Positions 1 through 7,950 of a stretch of 64,000 nt of DNA are shown in pieces (positions within the stretch are counted from its first letter, which is position 1; every line of letters begins with the position of its first letter). The notes beneath the pieces are model-generated. The model did no database searches and was not told where the DNA came from. It saw only the letters and a list, made by a program, of their open reading frames with translations. This stretch comes from Marinobacter excellens HL-55 (lineage in GTDB: Bacteria; Pseudomonadota; Gammaproteobacteria; Pseudomonadales; Oleiphilaceae), in contig LJZQ01000004.1 of the NCBI GenBank assembly GCA_001314845.1, positions 1 to 64,000 on the forward strand. Reading direction: 5' to 3'. The position numbers and the translations under genes are program-made.

Positions 1-430
1 CTACTCACAGGAACCCCTTGAAGCGCTGGTGGCCGAGTGCGCGGGCATGCGGGAGACACCGGTCGAGGCGATGGATCATTTCATCGAGCAATGGCTGGGA
101 CTGCTTGCGAACAACCGGAAATACCGGCAGTCATTCGAGATTCTGCTCAACAAGACGGAACTGACGGATGCCATGAGCCGGACGTTGAAGCGTGAGCGGG
201 CTTTGACAAAGTCGATCATCGGGTTGTTTCAGGATCTGGTCGGGCGGGCTGTTGAGGAAGGGACGATCTCAACGCAGGAAGATCCGAAGGATCTAGGGTT
301 GCTGTGTTACACCTATCTGATGGGTATTACCCAGACCTGGCTATTTGCGCCGAAGTTGTTCTCGCTGAAGAAGGAAATGCCGTTTTTTCAGCGGCAATTC
401 TGGACTCTCTTGGGAAGGAAATCGCCGTAA
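1..430 (+). CDS. TetR/AcrR-family transcriptional regulator, C-terminal part
   Basis: The reading frame is open from base 2 to the window edge, so only the C-terminal ligand/dimer domain is visible and the N-terminal DNA-binding helix-turn-helix lies outside. The visible 142 residues are helical and resemble the AcrR/TtgR-type C-terminal domain, with the recognisable stretch around FEILLNKTELTDAM followed by RTLKRERALTK and a late helix near GLLCYTYLMG. Such regulators usually repress a neighbouring efflux pump, which would lie upstream of the window. The family call is moderately sure; the target cannot be inferred. The gene ends at TAA 428-430. Confidence 0.7.
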   Translation, partial: YSQEPLEALVAECAGMRETPVEAMDHFIEQWLGLLANNRKYRQSFEILLNKTELTDAMSRTLKRERALTKSIIGLFQDLVGRAVEEGTISTQEDPKDLGLLCYTYLMGITQTWLFAPKLFSLKKEMPFFQRQFWTLLGRKSP

Positions 431-490
431 AGCGTTGTGAGAGTGGCGCTGTAGCCGCAGGCAATACAGGGGTAGCGATGGTGAGTGGGT

Positions 491-570
491 AGCCTGTCAG
501 GGACTGTCGAAAACAGGGATGTTTTCGTCAAGCGTACACGGACGTATTCACAGCGTGTCCCTGACAGGCT
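491..570. repeat. Dispersed-repeat-like inverted repeat, 14-bp perfect arms
   Basis: The arms AGCCTGTCAGGGAC (491-504) and GTCCCTGACAGGCT (557-570) are perfect reverse complements separated by 52 bases. The element sits between the convergent ends of the TetR gene and the glutamine synthetase-like gene. The spacer holds the phrase TTTTCGTCAAGCGTACACGG, which I recall as an intergenic repeat in Marinobacter genomes; only one copy is in this window, so dispersal is from memory. It could act as a bidirectional terminator or be a REP-like element. Confidence 0.5.
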
Positions 571-615
571 GCCCGCTTGCCAGCGCGGGCGCCTGTCTCT
601 ATGCGCAGGGGCGAC

Positions 616-1974
616 TCAGAACATCTTCAGGTACCGCTTCACCTCCCACTCCGACACGTGGTTCTGGTAGCTCTCCCACTCCCCTTTCTTGTAGTCGACA
701 AAGCTCTTGAACATGGCTTCGCCGAAGACTTCCTTGGCCAGCGGGTCGGCCTCGAAGGCTTCCACCGCTTCCCCCAGATTGCGGGGCAGGTATTCGATGC
801 CCTGCTCGGCGATCTCCGCGTCGCTGTAGTTGTACATGTTCTCGTGATGCGGGGCGCCGGCGTCCAGGCCTTCCCGGATGCCCTCCAGGCCAGCGGCCAG
901 GATCAGGGCGCTGCCCAGGTAAGGGTTGCAGGCAATGTCCGCTGCGCGGCATTCGATACGGCCGCCCACGCCGGGGATTCGAACCATGTTGGTGCGGTTG
1001 TTGGAGCCATAGCACATGAACACCGGCGCCCAGGTGGAGCCCGACATACTGCCCTGGCGCACCAGGCGTTTGAAGCTGTTGACCGTGGGGGCAATGACGG
1101 CGCTGATAGCAGCACCGTGTTTCAGCACGCCGGCGATGAAGTGATAGGCGATCTTGCTGACGCCGCAACTGTGCAGGTCGTCACCGTTGGGCTCGAACAG
1201 GTTCTCGCCGGTTTTGATGTCCGCCAGCGACATATTGTAGTGGGCGCCACTGCCGGTGCGGTCGGCAAAGGGTTTGGGCATAAAGCTGGCGAAGGCACCG
1301 TGTTTGCGGGCGATTTCGTTGGCCATCATGCGGAAGAACACCAGGCGGTCGGCCATGGTCAGGCCATCGGCGTATTTGAAGTCGGTCTCGAACTGGCCGT
1401 TGGCGTCTTCATGGTCGAAGGAATACACATCCCAGCCCAGCTCGTTCATGGCATCCACCAGCTCGTCCATGATGGTGAAATTGTCCATCAGGGTGCGCGG
1501 GTCGTAACAGGGTTTGCCAAGGGTGTCGCGGTCGCTCAGCGGGGCAAAGCCACCGTCTTCGGTGTCCTTGAACAGGAAGAACTCGGTTTCAATACCCAGA
1601 TTAAATCGGTAGCCCATCCCGGCTGCGGCTTCGAGCTGCCGGCGGAAGATGTTGCGGGAGCAGGCCTCAAACGGCTTGCCATTCAGATACAGGTTGCCGG
1701 GAAACCACGCCAGCTGTCGGTTCCAGGGGCAGATGGCGACGCCGTTGGCGTCTGGCATGGCGGCCACTTCGTCGTCGGAGATGTCTTGGGGCACGCCGTC
1801 CAGTGCGGCGCCGGTATATAGCTCCGAGCCCTCCATCATTTGGCCGAGGTGGGCCACCGGGACGAATTTGCCCTTGCTGATACCGTGAATATCCACATAG
1901 CTGGCAATGGCGTACTTCACGCCGGCGTCGGTGAGTTGCTGTTTCAGGGCCTGGGTGTTGGTCAGGTCAGTCAT
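616..1974 (-). CDS. glnT: Type III glutamate-ammonia ligase (GlnT-like glutamine synthetase family)
   Basis: A 452-residue glutamine synthetase-fold enzyme. The N-terminal beta-grasp domain contains VDIHGISKGKFVP, and the catalytic domain shows GIETEFFLF, HEDANGQFETDF, GSGAHYNMSL and the arginine-bearing NNRTNMVRIPG and GRIECRAAD segments. This subgroup is labelled type III glutamate-ammonia ligase or GlnT and includes gamma-glutamylmethylamide synthetases, so the amine acceptor could be ammonia or a small amine. The ATG at 1974 is chosen because AAGAGGA lies 6-7 bases upstream; a longer frame reaches 2001. A weak sigma-54-like match (2049-2064, minus strand) lies upstream. It diverges from the alpha/beta hydrolase at 2133. 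Confidence 0.85.
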   Translation of the reverse strand: MTDLTNTQALKQQLTDAGVKYAIASYVDIHGISKGKFVPVAHLGQMMEGSELYTGAALDGVPQDISDDEVAAMPDANGVAICPWNRQLAWFPGNLYLNGKPFEACSRNIFRRQLEAAAGMGYRFNLGIETEFFLFKDTEDGGFAPLSDRDTLGKPCYDPRTLMDNFTIMDELVDAMNELGWDVYSFDHEDANGQFETDFKYADGLTMADRLVFFRMMANEIARKHGAFASFMPKPFADRTGSGAHYNMSLADIKTGENLFEPNGDDLHSCGVSKIAYHFIAGVLKHGAAISAVIAPTVNSFKRLVRQGSMSGSTWAPVFMCYGSNNRTNMVRIPGVGGRIECRAADIACNPYLGSALILAAGLEGIREGLDAGAPHHENMYNYSDAEIAEQGIEYLPRNLGEAVEAFEADPLAKEVFGEAMFKSFVDYKKGEWESYQNHVSEWEVKRYLKMF

Positions 1975-2132
1975 CTTGATTCCTCTTGTACCCGTTAACA
2001 CGGGCTGTCGTTGTGTGTTCTGGCACGTTTCTTTCTACGTTTCCCCCATTCAACTTACATGCCAGCATGTATATATAAACTGAAAAGGCGGCATTCCAGA
2101 ACCTGAAAACGTCTGGACGCAGGAGAACCAAA

Positions 2133-3164
2133 ATGACTAAAAACCAATGGCTTAAAGATTACTTCGAAGCAGGAGACCTGCCATTATCCAGCGGCGGGAC
2201 CCTTCGTTCGGCTCGCCTGCACTATCATCAGATCGGGCACCTCAATGCACCAAAAGACAACCTGATCCTGCTGCCCACGTACTATGGTGGTGCAGCGGCG
2301 GGCAACCATCCCTGGGTGGGGCCAACCAGCCCGCTCAATCCCGATAAGTACTGCATTGTCATCCCCTCCATGCTTGGGGCCGGCGAATCTTCTTCACCCG
2401 CCAACACGCCAGGGTCGCAATCGGGCAGCCGCTTCCCGGCCATCAGCCTTTACGACAACGTGATGCTGCAAAAACGACTGGTCGAAGAGGTGTTCGGTGG
2501 TGCCAGCCTGGCCCTGGTAATGGGCTGGTCAATGGGCGGCATGCAGGCATTGCAGTGGGGCTGTCTGTTTCCTGAGCAGGTCCGTTCCGTGCTCGCCACC
2601 TGCTGCACTGCCCGATGCTACCCGCACAATCAGGTATTCCTGGAGGGCGTTAAGGCCGCCCTGGCTTGTGATCAGGCTTTTCAGGACGGCCACTATCAAC
2701 AGCCACCTGAACGTGGGCTGCGTGCGTTTGGCCGGGTCTATGCGGGCTGGGCCTATTCCCAGGCATTTTTCCGGCATGAGCGCTGGCGCGAGTTGGGGTT
2801 CCAGTCGATCGAAGGCTTGCTGCAATTCTGGGAACAGGACCACCTGGCGCAGGATGCCAACAACCTGCTCACTGTGCTCAACACCTGGCAGCAGGGGAAT
2901 ATCGGCAACAACCCGGTGTTTGAGGGCAACTATCAGGCGGCACTCGCCACGTTAACCATGCCAGCACGAGTGATGCCTAGCGCTACCGATCTCTATTTTA
3001 CCGCCGAAGATGCCGCACAGGATGCCCTACAGATGCCAGGTGCCAGGCTCGAGGTACTGGCGTCGGAGTGGGGCCATATTGCCGGTGGCGCCGGGCGAGA
3101 ATCACAAAGCCAGCGAAAGATTCTGGCCGCCGCCGCAGAGCTGCTGTCAGAGCAAGCGTCATAA
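2133..3164 (+). CDS. MetX-like alpha/beta hydrolase (homoserine O-acetyltransferase superfamily)
   Basis: A 343-residue alpha/beta-hydrolase. The nucleophile elbow GWSMGGMQALQWG puts Ser133 in the position used by homoserine acetyltransferases. Asp286 (in ATDLYF) and His315 (in EWGHIAGG) complete a plausible triad, and LLPTYYGG near residue 50 resembles the oxyanion strand of the family. Many proteins of this superfamily are not methionine enzymes, and nothing nearby belongs to methionine synthesis, so the substrate is unknown. The start ATG 2133 is preceded by CAGGAGAACC. It lies between the divergent GlnT-like gene and the riboswitch-led transporter, so a role in metabolism of a nitrogen-containing compound is a reasonable guess only. 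Confidence 0.75.
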   Translation: MTKNQWLKDYFEAGDLPLSSGGTLRSARLHYHQIGHLNAPKDNLILLPTYYGGAAAGNHPWVGPTSPLNPDKYCIVIPSMLGAGESSSPANTPGSQSGSRFPAISLYDNVMLQKRLVEEVFGGASLALVMGWSMGGMQALQWGCLFPEQVRSVLATCCTARCYPHNQVFLEGVKAALACDQAFQDGHYQQPPERGLRAFGRVYAGWAYSQAFFRHERWRELGFQSIEGLLQFWEQDHLAQDANNLLTVLNTWQQGNIGNNPVFEGNYQAALATLTMPARVMPSATDLYFTAEDAAQDALQMPGARLEVLASEWGHIAGGAGRESQSQRKILAAAAELLSEQAS

Positions 3165-3255
3165 CGGTGCACCCTGTGCAGCCATGCACCGGGATAGCGC
3201 AGCCCGGACGCCATCACAAAGCCGGACAACACCTCGAGCGCGGTATTACGGGAAC

Positions 3256-3271
3256 TGGCACGCGATCTGCA
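3256..3271 (+). promoter_or_regulatory. Near-consensus sigma-54 promoter upstream of the riboswitch
   Basis: TGGCACGCGATCTGCA matches the sigma-54 consensus TGGCACG-N4-TTGCA with one mismatch. The invariant GG (3257-3258) and GC (3269-3270) are exactly 10 bases apart. Transcription would start near 3282, giving a leader of about 90 bases before the guanidine riboswitch. This suggests nitrogen (NtrC-type) control of the ABC transporter. The match is seen in the sequence; activity is inference. Confidence 0.5.
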
Positions 3272-3274
3272 AAG

Positions 3275-3296
3275 GCTTGTCAGCAAACCGACAAGC
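3275..3296. promoter_or_regulatory. 7-bp inverted repeat just downstream of the sigma-54-like promoter
   Basis: GCTTGTC (3275-3281) and GACAAGC (3290-3296) are perfect inverted arms separated by 8 bases, followed soon by a T/A run (GTTTTTAAAA). It could be a repressor operator over the predicted start site, or a weak terminator hairpin for the upstream hydrolase gene. The sequence does not decide between them. Confidence 0.35.
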
Positions 3297-3370
3297 AAAC
3301 GCTGTTTTTAAAACCCAGTCCGTTCACAGCAACACCGCAACGTGTGCGGCAACACAACGAAGACAAATGG

Positions 3371-3476
3371 GTGACTAGGGTTCCGGTCCTGGCTGTTATC
3401 AGTAACAGCAGGATGGCTGGTCCGAGAGTTACCGACCTCTGGGAGGTTACACGGCGGGACAAAAGCCCGGGAGACC
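3371..3476 (+). promoter_or_regulatory. Guanidine-I (ykkC subtype 1) riboswitch
   Basis: The conserved ykkC blocks occur in order: CTAGGGTTCCG (3375-3385), a hairpin with CTGTT/AACAG arms, CTGGTCCGAGAG (3417-3428), a small CCTC/GAGG hairpin, ACACGG (3449-3454), and GGGACAAAAGCCCGGGAGA (3456-3474). These are the hallmark positions of the aptamer. Subtype 1 senses guanidine; subtypes 2a-2d sense nucleotide-type ligands, and the transporter context favours subtype 1. A second hairpin follows (ATCGC-AA-GGGAT/ATCCC-GCGAT, 3479-3503) before the permease Shine-Dalgarno AGAGGAG. It lacks a T run, so translational control or a non-canonical expression platform is possible. Confidence 0.88.
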
Positions 3477-3539
3477 GAATCGCAAGGGATGCCATCCCGC
3501 GATCACCTTGCCGTGTTGTGTGACCAGAGGAGACCGACT

Positions 3540-4355
3540 ATGCGATTGATCAACCGCCACCCCGGGCGGGTTTCAGCCATCTTGCTGGGATTATTGCCCT
3601 TTCTGTTGATCATGCTGATATACAGCCTGGCCTCCCAGCAGCGCCTGGCGGATAACCCCAACGACAAACTCCTGCCCGGCCTTGAACAGATGACCGCGGC
3701 GGTTGATCGCATGGCCTTTCAGGAGGATCGCCGCAGTGGCAATTACCTGATGTGGGAGGATACCGCCGCCAGCCTGAAACGCCTGGGCATGGGGGTGGGT
3801 ATCGCAGCGTCGCTGGCGCTGGTGGTGGGCTTGCTCAACGGAATTCTGCCCCTGGTGCGGGCCAACCTTGCGCCATTGGTTTCAGCGCTGTCCATGGTGC
3901 CACCGCTGGCGATACTGCCCATTCTGTTTATCGTGTTTGGTCTTGGCGAGCTGTCCAAAGTGATGCTGATTGTCATTGGCACGGCGCCGGTCATGATGCG
4001 GGATGTGGCACAGCGAGTCCGGGAACTGCCCGGCGAACAGCTGATCAAGATCCAGACCCTGGGCGCCAACTCTTGGCAGGTGATCACTCGCATGGCCCTG
4101 CCGCAAACCCTACCGCGCCTGATTGACTCAGTCCGGCTCAGCCTGGGCCCTGCCTGGCTGTTCCTGATTGCCGCTGAAGCCATCGCTTCAACCGAAGGCC
4201 TTGGCTACCGGATCTTCCTGGTGCGGCGCTACCTGGCCATGGATGTGATCCTGCCCTACGTCATCTGGATTACCATTCTGGCCATCGTGATCGACCAGAT
4301 TCTGCGCTTTGCCAATCGCAAACTGTTCCCGTGGTACAACGCCGGAGGCCACTGA
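3540..4355 (+). CDS. ABC transporter permease, guanidine/urea-carboxylase-related (TauC/SsuC-type)
   Basis: A 271-residue inner-membrane permease of the nitrate/sulfonate/taurine type, with an N-terminal membrane anchor (about residues 12-30) and a binding-protein-dependent transport core. The EAA-like loop is recognisable around IQTLGANSWQVITRMALPQTLPRL, where the ATPase docks. ATG 3540 has AGAGGAG close upstream. The riboswitch about 65 bases upstream and the similarity to urea-carboxylase-associated transporters point to guanidine or a related compound as substrate. The gene overlaps the ATPase by one base. The usual periplasmic binding protein is absent next to it, which is unusual for this class. 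Confidence 0.85.
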   Translation: MRLINRHPGRVSAILLGLLPFLLIMLIYSLASQQRLADNPNDKLLPGLEQMTAAVDRMAFQEDRRSGNYLMWEDTAASLKRLGMGVGIAASLALVVGLLNGILPLVRANLAPLVSALSMVPPLAILPILFIVFGLGELSKVMLIVIGTAPVMMRDVAQRVRELPGEQLIKIQTLGANSWQVITRMALPQTLPRLIDSVRLSLGPAWLFLIAAEAIASTEGLGYRIFLVRRYLAMDVILPYVIWITILAIVIDQILRFANRKLFPWYNAGGH

Positions 4356-5140
4356 TGAGCTTTATTACGGTTAACAATCTCTGGAAAGAGTACGGCGACC
4401 AGGTCGTCCTGGAAAATCTGAACCTGTCCGTTAAACAGGGTGAGTTCTGTACCCTGGTGGGTGCGTCCGGCTGCGGAAAGTCAACCTTTCTCAAGATGCT
4501 GCTGGGTCAGGAAGCCCAGACCCGTGGCGATCTGCTGCTGGATGGCACCGCCTTTCCTGCCGAGCCCGATCGTAACCGTGGCATCGTGTTCCAGCGCTAC
4601 TCGGTCTTTCCCCATCTGACCGTTCGACAGAACGTGCTGATGGGGCTGGAACTGGAACAGAAGCCGTTGCTCGGAAAGCTATTCGGCAGCGCCCGCAAAG
4701 AAGCTTTGGCGCGTGTAGACGCCATGCTGGAGTCCGTCGGTCTGAGCCCGTCCGCCAACAAGTGGCCCCATGAGCTTTCCGGTGGTATGCAACAGCGCCT
4801 GGCCATTGCCCAGTCCCTGATTATGAGGCCCCGCGTGCTTCTTCTGGACGAACCCTTCGGCGCCCTGGACCCCGGCATTCGCAGCGACATGCATAAGCTG
4901 CTGTTAAAGCTATGGCAGGAAACGGGCACCACCATTTTCATGGTGACCCACGATCTCAAGGAAGGTTTCTATCTGGGCACCCGGTTGCTGGTCTTCGACA
5001 AAACCCGACACGACCCACACAGCCCTAACGCATACGGCGCCACCATTACTTATGATTTACCAATCGGCCAAACAGATCGGACTGTGCTGGAGCATATAGA
5101 CCATTCCGTATCAAAGACTGCCCGCTACCAGGCAGCCTGA
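4355..5140 (+). CDS. ABC transporter ATP-binding protein, partner of the riboswitch-led permease
   Basis: A 261-residue ATPase of the TauB/SsuB/NrtD class. Walker A is GASGCGKST near residue 38, the Q-loop is in VFQRYSVFPHLT, the signature is LSGGMQQRL, Walker B is VLLLDEPFGALD and the H-loop is in FMVTHDLKEG. ATG 4355 overlaps the permease stop (ATGA) with GGAGG 7 bases upstream, so the two are translationally coupled. The C-terminal 50 residues beyond the H-loop carry no motif I recognise. The operon ends here at a hairpin (5150-5167). Confidence 0.88.
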   Translation: MSFITVNNLWKEYGDQVVLENLNLSVKQGEFCTLVGASGCGKSTFLKMLLGQEAQTRGDLLLDGTAFPAEPDRNRGIVFQRYSVFPHLTVRQNVLMGLELEQKPLLGKLFGSARKEALARVDAMLESVGLSPSANKWPHELSGGMQQRLAIAQSLIMRPRVLLLDEPFGALDPGIRSDMHKLLLKLWQETGTTIFMVTHDLKEGFYLGTRLLVFDKTRHDPHSPNAYGATITYDLPIGQTDRTVLEHIDHSVSKTARYQAA

Positions 5141-5149
5141 CACAAAAGA

Positions 5150-5167
5150 GGCTGCCCTTAGGCAGCC
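5150..5167. terminator. Hairpin between convergent ABC ATPase and cytochrome genes
   Basis: The arms GGCTGCC/GGCAGCC close a 4-base loop. Read on the minus strand it is followed by CTCTTTTGTG, so it is best as a terminator for the cytochrome gene, and it may also stop the transporter operon. Confidence 0.6.
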
Positions 5168-5204
5168 CACTCTTCATCAACCCCTGCCCAATGGCCGAAG
5201 ACTT

Positions 5205-5630
5205 TTAGTTGCCGGATACAGACTCGACATAGGTACGAATCGACCAGATTGCGGTCTGGCCCAGGTTGCTCTTGAACGAGGGCATGCCGCGATCGGTGCC
5301 GTTCATGACTCGCCCAATGTAGTACTCGTCGTCCCACTCGGTCAGTTCCCGCAGATCCGGCGTCAACCCACCAGACTGCGCCTCGATGCCGTGGCAGCCT
5401 GCGCAGTTGCCTGCGTAGGCACTCTTACCAACCTCAACGGCCTGGTCGTTGAGGGCTCCGTGTTGGTTGCCTTCACGGAACGGATTTTCGTTCAGTGCTT
5501 CTGTGCCAAGATCAGGCAGGTCACCAGTGTCCACCGGCTGAGGCGTAACATTTCCATGACCGAAAGCAACGATCGTCCATGACAGACTGGCTCCAAGAAT
5601 AAGAGTTCTGAGGCTGTTGTGAGACATCAT
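5205..5630 (-). CDS. pedF: Cytochrome c-550, PedF-type electron acceptor of quinoprotein alcohol dehydrogenase
   Basis: A 141-residue periplasmic c-type cytochrome. It has a signal peptide (cut near AFG-HG), one haem site CAGCHG about residue 76, and a methionine ligand in GMPSFKSNL. Its place next to the PQQ alcohol dehydrogenase matches the c-550 (ExaB/PedF) proteins that take electrons from the quinoprotein and pass them to the respiratory chain. Two tandem ATGs occur (5630 and 5627); the first has the better-spaced AAGGT. It diverges from the dehydrogenase, with a 366-base shared control region. Confidence 0.82.
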   Translation of the reverse strand: MMSHNSLRTLILGASLSWTIVAFGHGNVTPQPVDTGDLPDLGTEALNENPFREGNQHGALNDQAVEVGKSAYAGNCAGCHGIEAQSGGLTPDLRELTEWDDEYYIGRVMNGTDRGMPSFKSNLGQTAIWSIRTYVESVSGN

Positions 5631-5849
5631 AGCGGTTTACCTTTTGTTTTATCTGAATGCCTGCGGCGTCCGTTTCGGGACCGCCACATGATTGCAACCA
5701 GTCTATGCAAGGCCAAAGCCTGCACGTAACTCCACTTTCGATTTCCCGGCCTAGTTCCTTGGTAGTACGCTCCTGGAACAGCAGCCAAAGCATGAGACGC
5801 CCGGGCTCATCTCGAAAACTTGATAAAAATCATCGCCCACCAGGCCTGC

Positions 5850-5864
5850 CGGGAATTTTTCCCG
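5850..5864. promoter_or_regulatory. Inverted repeat in the pedF/exaA intergenic region
   Basis: CGGGAA-TTT-TTCCCG is a perfect 6-bp inverted repeat about 133 bases upstream of the dehydrogenase start, within the gene-free stretch 5631-5996. It is a candidate binding site for the regulators encoded nearby. I saw no convincing promoter hexamers or terminator in the rest of this stretch. Confidence 0.3.
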
Positions 5865-5996
5865 CCTCTTGATTCCAATAATCCCGCTTTTACCGTGTGT
5901 TTATCCGTCGCCGACCTAGACGGGGCGCGCTAATACTTTTAGGCGTCAACGCACAACCGAATTGCGTTTGTCACAACAACAATCAAGGGGAAAGTG

Positions 5997-7853
5997 ATGA
6001 AAACAAATTTTAAACAACGCCCCCTGCTGCGTAGCGTCAGCCTCGCGCTTGGCCTCAGCTGTGCAGCGGGATTTGCCCTCCAGGCACAGGCCAAAGACGT
6101 TACCTGGGAGGATATCCTCAACGACGCCGAAACAACCGAGAACGTCCTGGGCTACGGCATCGGCCCCAAGGCACAGCGCTACAGCCCTCTGGACACGGTC
6201 AATCGAGACAACGTAGATCGCCTGGTCCCGGCGTGGTCATTCTCTTTTGGTGATGAGAAACAGAGGGGCCAGGAGACCCAGGCATTGATTCATGACGGCG
6301 TCGCCTACGTCACCGGTTCCTATTCCCGGATCTGGGCTCTGGACGCTAAAACCGGGGAGAAAATCTGGGAGTACAACCACCGTCTTCCCGAGGGTATCCG
6401 CCCCTGTTGCGACGTTGTGAACCGGGGCGCCGCAATCTTCGGCGACAAGGTTTTCTTCGGCACCCTGGATGCCGGCATCGTAGCCCTGAACAAAGACACC
6501 GGTGACGTCGTGTGGCGCAAGAAATTCGGCGATCACGAAGCGGGTTACACGATGACCGGAGCACCGACTCTGGTTAAGGATCAGCAGAGCGGCAAGGTCC
6601 TGCTGATTCACGGCTCCTCCGGGGATGAGTTCGGCGTGGTCGGCAAACTGTTTGCCCGCGATCCTGATACAGGCGAAGAAGTCTGGATGCGTCCCTTCGT
6701 TGAAGGTCATTACGGTCGTTTGAATGGCGAGCAAAGCACAACTACCGGCGACCCCCGTGCACCCAGCTGGCCAGATGATCCCTCCCGCGACACCGGTAAG
6801 GTTGAGGCCTGGAGCCATGGTGGCGGCGCGCCCTGGCAAAGCGCCAGCTTTGATGTAGAGACCAACACCATCATCGTAGGTGCCGGCAACCCCGCGCCCT
6901 GGAACACCTGGGCACGTACATCCCCAGGTGGAGATCCACAGGATTACGACAACCTGTATACCTCTGGCCAAGTGGGCGTAGATCCTACAACCGGCGAAGT
7001 TAAGTGGTTCTATCAGCACACACCAAACGATGCCTGGGATTTTTCCGGCAACAACGAGCTAGTGCTGTTCGAGTACACCGAAGACGGACGTGAAGTTAAG
7101 GCTACGGCGCACGCTGATCGTAACGGTTTCTTCTATGTGGTTGACCGCACCAATGGAAAACTCGAGAAGGCCTTCCCCTTCGTTGACAACATCACGTGGG
7201 CGACTCACATCGATCTGGAGTCCGGTCGCCCGGTTGAAGCAGAAGGACAGCGTCCGTTACCTGTTCCGGAAGGCGAAACCCGCGGAGAGTCCATCGAAGT
7301 GTCTCCTCCCTTCCTGGGCGGCAAGAACTGGAACCCGATGGCTTACAGCCAGGACACCGGACTGTTCTACATCCCGGCTAACCACTGGAAAGAGGACTAC
7401 TGGACTGAGGAAGTCACCTACAAGAAAGGCGCTGCTTACCTTGGACAGGGCTTCCGCATCAAGCGCATGTACGACGATCACGTGGGCATCCTGCGCGCGA
7501 TGGACCCGATGACCGGTGAGTTCAAGTGGGAACACAAAGAGCGTCTCCCGCTGTGGGCAGGTGTACTTACCACCAAGGGCGGTCTGGTGTTCACAGGTAC
7601 CGGCGATGGCTTCTTCAAGGCGTTTGACGCCGAAACCGGTGAAGAGCTCTGGAAGTTCCAGACCGGCTCCGGAATCATCTCCTCTCCGGTCACCTGGGAG
7701 ATGGATGGCGAGCAGTATATCGGTATTGCTTCAGGCTACGGTGGCGCTGTTCCTCTCTGGGGTGGCGACATGGCTGAGCTGACCAAGCCGATTTCGCAAG
7801 GCGGTTCCTTCTGGGTGTTCAAGATCCCGTCCTGGGCGACTGCATCCAACTGA
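5997..7853 (+). CDS. exaA: PQQ-dependent ethanol/alcohol dehydrogenase, calcium type
   Basis: A 618-residue periplasmic quinoprotein with an eight-bladed propeller. A signal peptide ends near LQAQA-KD. The vicinal cysteine pair Cys137-Cys138 in [10 protein letters not shown] forms the ring over PQQ typical of the family. Repeated tryptophan-docking stretches such as [24 protein letters not shown] and [11 protein letters not shown] mark the blades. The catalytic Asp348 lies in WDFSGNNE; position 350 is Ser rather than Asp, which predicts calcium and not lanthanide dependence. A GTG lies immediately upstream at 5994, but the ATG at 5997 has better spacing from AAGGGGA. It should oxidise short-chain alcohols and aldehydes and feed cytochrome c-550. 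A terminator hairpin follows. Confidence 0.93.
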   Translation: MKTNFKQRPLLRSVSLALGLSCAAGFALQAQAKDVTWEDILNDAETTENVLGYGIGPKAQRYSPLDTVNRDNVDRLVPAWSFSFGDEKQRGQETQALIHDGVAYVTGSYSRIWALDAKTGEKIWEYNHRLPEGIRPCCDVVNRGAAIFGDKVFFGTLDAGIVALNKDTGDVVWRKKFGDHEAGYTMTGAPTLVKDQQSGKVLLIHGSSGDEFGVVGKLFARDPDTGEEVWMRPFVEGHYGRLNGEQSTTTGDPRAPSWPDDPSRDTGKVEAWSHGGGAPWQSASFDVETNTIIVGAGNPAPWNTWARTSPGGDPQDYDNLYTSGQVGVDPTTGEVKWFYQHTPNDAWDFSGNNELVLFEYTEDGREVKATAHADRNGFFYVVDRTNGKLEKAFPFVDNITWATHIDLESGRPVEAEGQRPLPVPEGETRGESIEVSPPFLGGKNWNPMAYSQDTGLFYIPANHWKEDYWTEEVTYKKGAAYLGQGFRIKRMYDDHVGILRAMDPMTGEFKWEHKERLPLWAGVLTTKGGLVFTGTGDGFFKAFDAETGEELWKFQTGSGIISSPVTWEMDGEQYIGIASGYGGAVPLWGGDMAELTKPISQGGSFWVFKIPSWATASN

Positions 7854-7888
7854 GCAAACCGCAAGGCCACGAGATGGTTCGTGGATAA

Positions 7889-7916
7889 ATGCCAGGCCTG
7901 AACGGCCTGGCATTTT
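7889..7916 (+). terminator. Rho-independent terminator after the PQQ alcohol dehydrogenase
   Basis: GCCAGGCC and GGCCTGGC pair around a TGAAC loop, followed by ATTTTC. It separates the dehydrogenase from the pentapeptide-repeat gene. Confidence 0.7.
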
Positions 7917-7950
7917 CAACACTGTGAATGCTGTACCCGGGAGAACAATG

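Noticed and set aside
519..710. Short frame across the 491-570 repeat
   Set aside because: It reads through an intergenic inverted repeat into the antisense of the GlnT-like gene; likely the source of spurious hypothetical proteins.
577..1821. 414-residue open frame on the plus strand
   Set aside because: It is antisense to the well-supported GlnT-like gene, has low-complexity His/Val/Gly composition and no motif; a GC-bias shadow.
2021..2036. Sigma-54 promoter for the MetX-like gene
   Set aside because: TGGCACG is present but the -12 element reads TTTCT instead of TTGCA, lacking the invariant GC; too weak to list as a feature.
3479..3503. Hairpin after the riboswitch as an intrinsic terminator
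   Set aside because: The stem is good but no T run follows, so it is mentioned only as a possible expression-platform element.
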